Source: Lumbricus rubellus
Lineage: Eukaryota; Annelida; Clitellata; Crassiclitellata; Lumbricidae
Assembly (NCBI GenBank): GCA_945859605.1
Contig: OX243815.1
Span: 47,653,369-47,717,368 of the forward strand
DNA length: 64,000 nt
Direction: 5' to 3'
Positions within the stretch are counted from its first letter, which is position 1. Every line of letters starts with the position of its first letter. Below, piece after piece: positions 63,411 through 64,000 of the stretch. The position numbers and the translations under genes are program-made. The notes below the pieces were generated by a model, which saw only the letters and a list, made by a program, of their open reading frames with translations, was not told where the DNA came from and did no database searches.

Positions 63411-64000
63411 CCCAGATGTTCCCACGGTATATTTTTTCATAGTTTTAGGCATTACTGTGAATAATCTGATAGAAATAAATACAAAATAGAGGCGGAAAAT
63501 GTATTTTCATGTTTGCTGTACATAGGTAGCCTATACTTAGAAATCTACCGTCCTACATGTAGGACGCTGGGAACATACAACACATGAAATTTCCAAATGT
63601 GAATATGATCATAGATTTTTGTTTACAGCAATAATGTAGATCTATTTTCCTCACAAATGATAAAATGACACTATTATGACTTTTTGACTTCTGCCTAGAA
63701 TTACTCTAGACTTGGTTTATTTCTTGTGACAGTCAATGAAACACTTCACGTGCAAACCAATGTTGCACTTGCTGCATCGAGTGGTGCACTTTTGATGACG
63801 GTGTCGACATCTTGTTTGTTTCTCCTGCGGCTCCATGAGATGGTCTAATCGATCATATATGGAGTCGACATGTTCAGTCTGTGACGGTCTACCTGCACCC
63901 TTTGATGATTTGGCATTGGTCTTCAGTAGAGCGGTTACTACACGACGGCGGAACTGGAGATGATCCAGCGATCCTTTGCGAGCTTTGTATAGTTGCCAGG
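63411..64000 (-). mobile_element. piggyBac element, 3' end, cut by window edge
   Basis: TTAA at 63407-63410 is followed by CCCAGATGTTCCCA, fitting a piggyBac terminus (TTAA target, CCC end). ATGTTCCCA (63416-63424) pairs with TGGGAACAT (63568-63576), and a perfect 16-bp palindrome GTCCTACATGTAGGAC lies at 63550-63565, a subterminal arrangement. The transposase frame follows on the minus strand. Confidence 0.7.
63717..64000 (-). CDS. piggyBac-type transposase, C-terminal part
   Basis: Open from the window edge to a TAA at 63717-63719, 94 codons visible. It reads YKARKGSLDHLQFRRRVVTA, then GAGRPSQTEHVDSIYDRLDH, then a Cys/His-rich end (CRHRHQKCTTRCSKCNIGLH, VKCFIDCHKK). This is the C-terminal layout of piggyBac/PGBD transposases: a helix with LE/LQFRR.V, a GRPS turn, and a RING/PHD-like zinc cluster with LC..CF..YH at the end. 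The catalytic Asp residues would lie outside the window. No stop is seen in the visible part. Confidence 0.8.
   Translation of the reverse strand, partial: WQLYKARKGSLDHLQFRRRVVTALLKTNAKSSKGAGRPSQTEHVDSIYDRLDHLMEPQEKQTRCRHRHQKCTTRCSKCNIGLHVKCFIDCHKK

Overview
This window is nuclear DNA from an animal. It has many-exon genes with GT..AG introns, long introns full of interspersed repeats, tRNA-derived SINEs, several non-LTR retrotransposon families, hAT-like and piggyBac DNA transposons and very long microsatellites. There are no operons, ribosome binding sites or other bacterial signals. The repeat style and the recurrent palindrome TAGGCCTA suggest a marine invertebrate, possibly an echinoderm-like deuterostome, but the sequence alone does not settle the taxon.

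Layout. The left edge (1-1500) is the reverse-transcriptase end of a CR1/L2-like element on the minus strand. A complete 16-exon solute carrier family 5 (SLC5) gene, copy A, runs on the plus strand from 3090 to 20852; its spliced frame is open throughout and encodes 649 residues. Its introns hold a 5'-truncated retrotransposon that appears to carry a restriction-like nuclease, another RT fragment, a foldback element and SINEs. A second complete SLC5 gene, copy B, lies on the minus strand from 59487 to 47160 (15 coding exons, 615 residues). Twelve of its first 14 coding exons plus exon 14 match copy A in length, and all matched introns have the same phase. The two paralogues converge tail to tail.

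Between them, 23.1-37.2 kb holds a repeatedly duplicated, partly decayed locus. It has RanBP2-type zinc-finger exons, six copies of an exon that resembles the first part of a PARP (ADP-ribosyltransferase) catalytic domain, two copies of the exon carrying the HGT motif, and downstream exons. Some copies are intact and phase-compatible. Others carry a TGG-to-TAG change, an in-frame TAGGCC insertion, frameshifts or lost splice sites. Copies of CR1-like 3' ends and an LTR/gag-like element are interleaved. Further right are a CR1-like retrotransposon with one intact 1097-codon frame (42.5-46.8 kb) and five hAT-like elements with perfect 8-bp target duplications. A GAT array of about 480 uninterrupted units (57605-59043) lies in intron 1 of SLC5 copy B, and the window ends in the C-terminal part of a piggyBac transposase.

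Function. The two transporters are predicted plasma-membrane sodium-coupled carriers for monocarboxylates or vitamins. The PARP/zinc-finger locus, if expressed, would encode nuclear or RNA-associated ADP-ribosyltransferase-like proteins. Nothing in the sequence links the two functions. Exon boundaries were read by eye from frame, splice dinucleotides and comparison between the paralogous copies.
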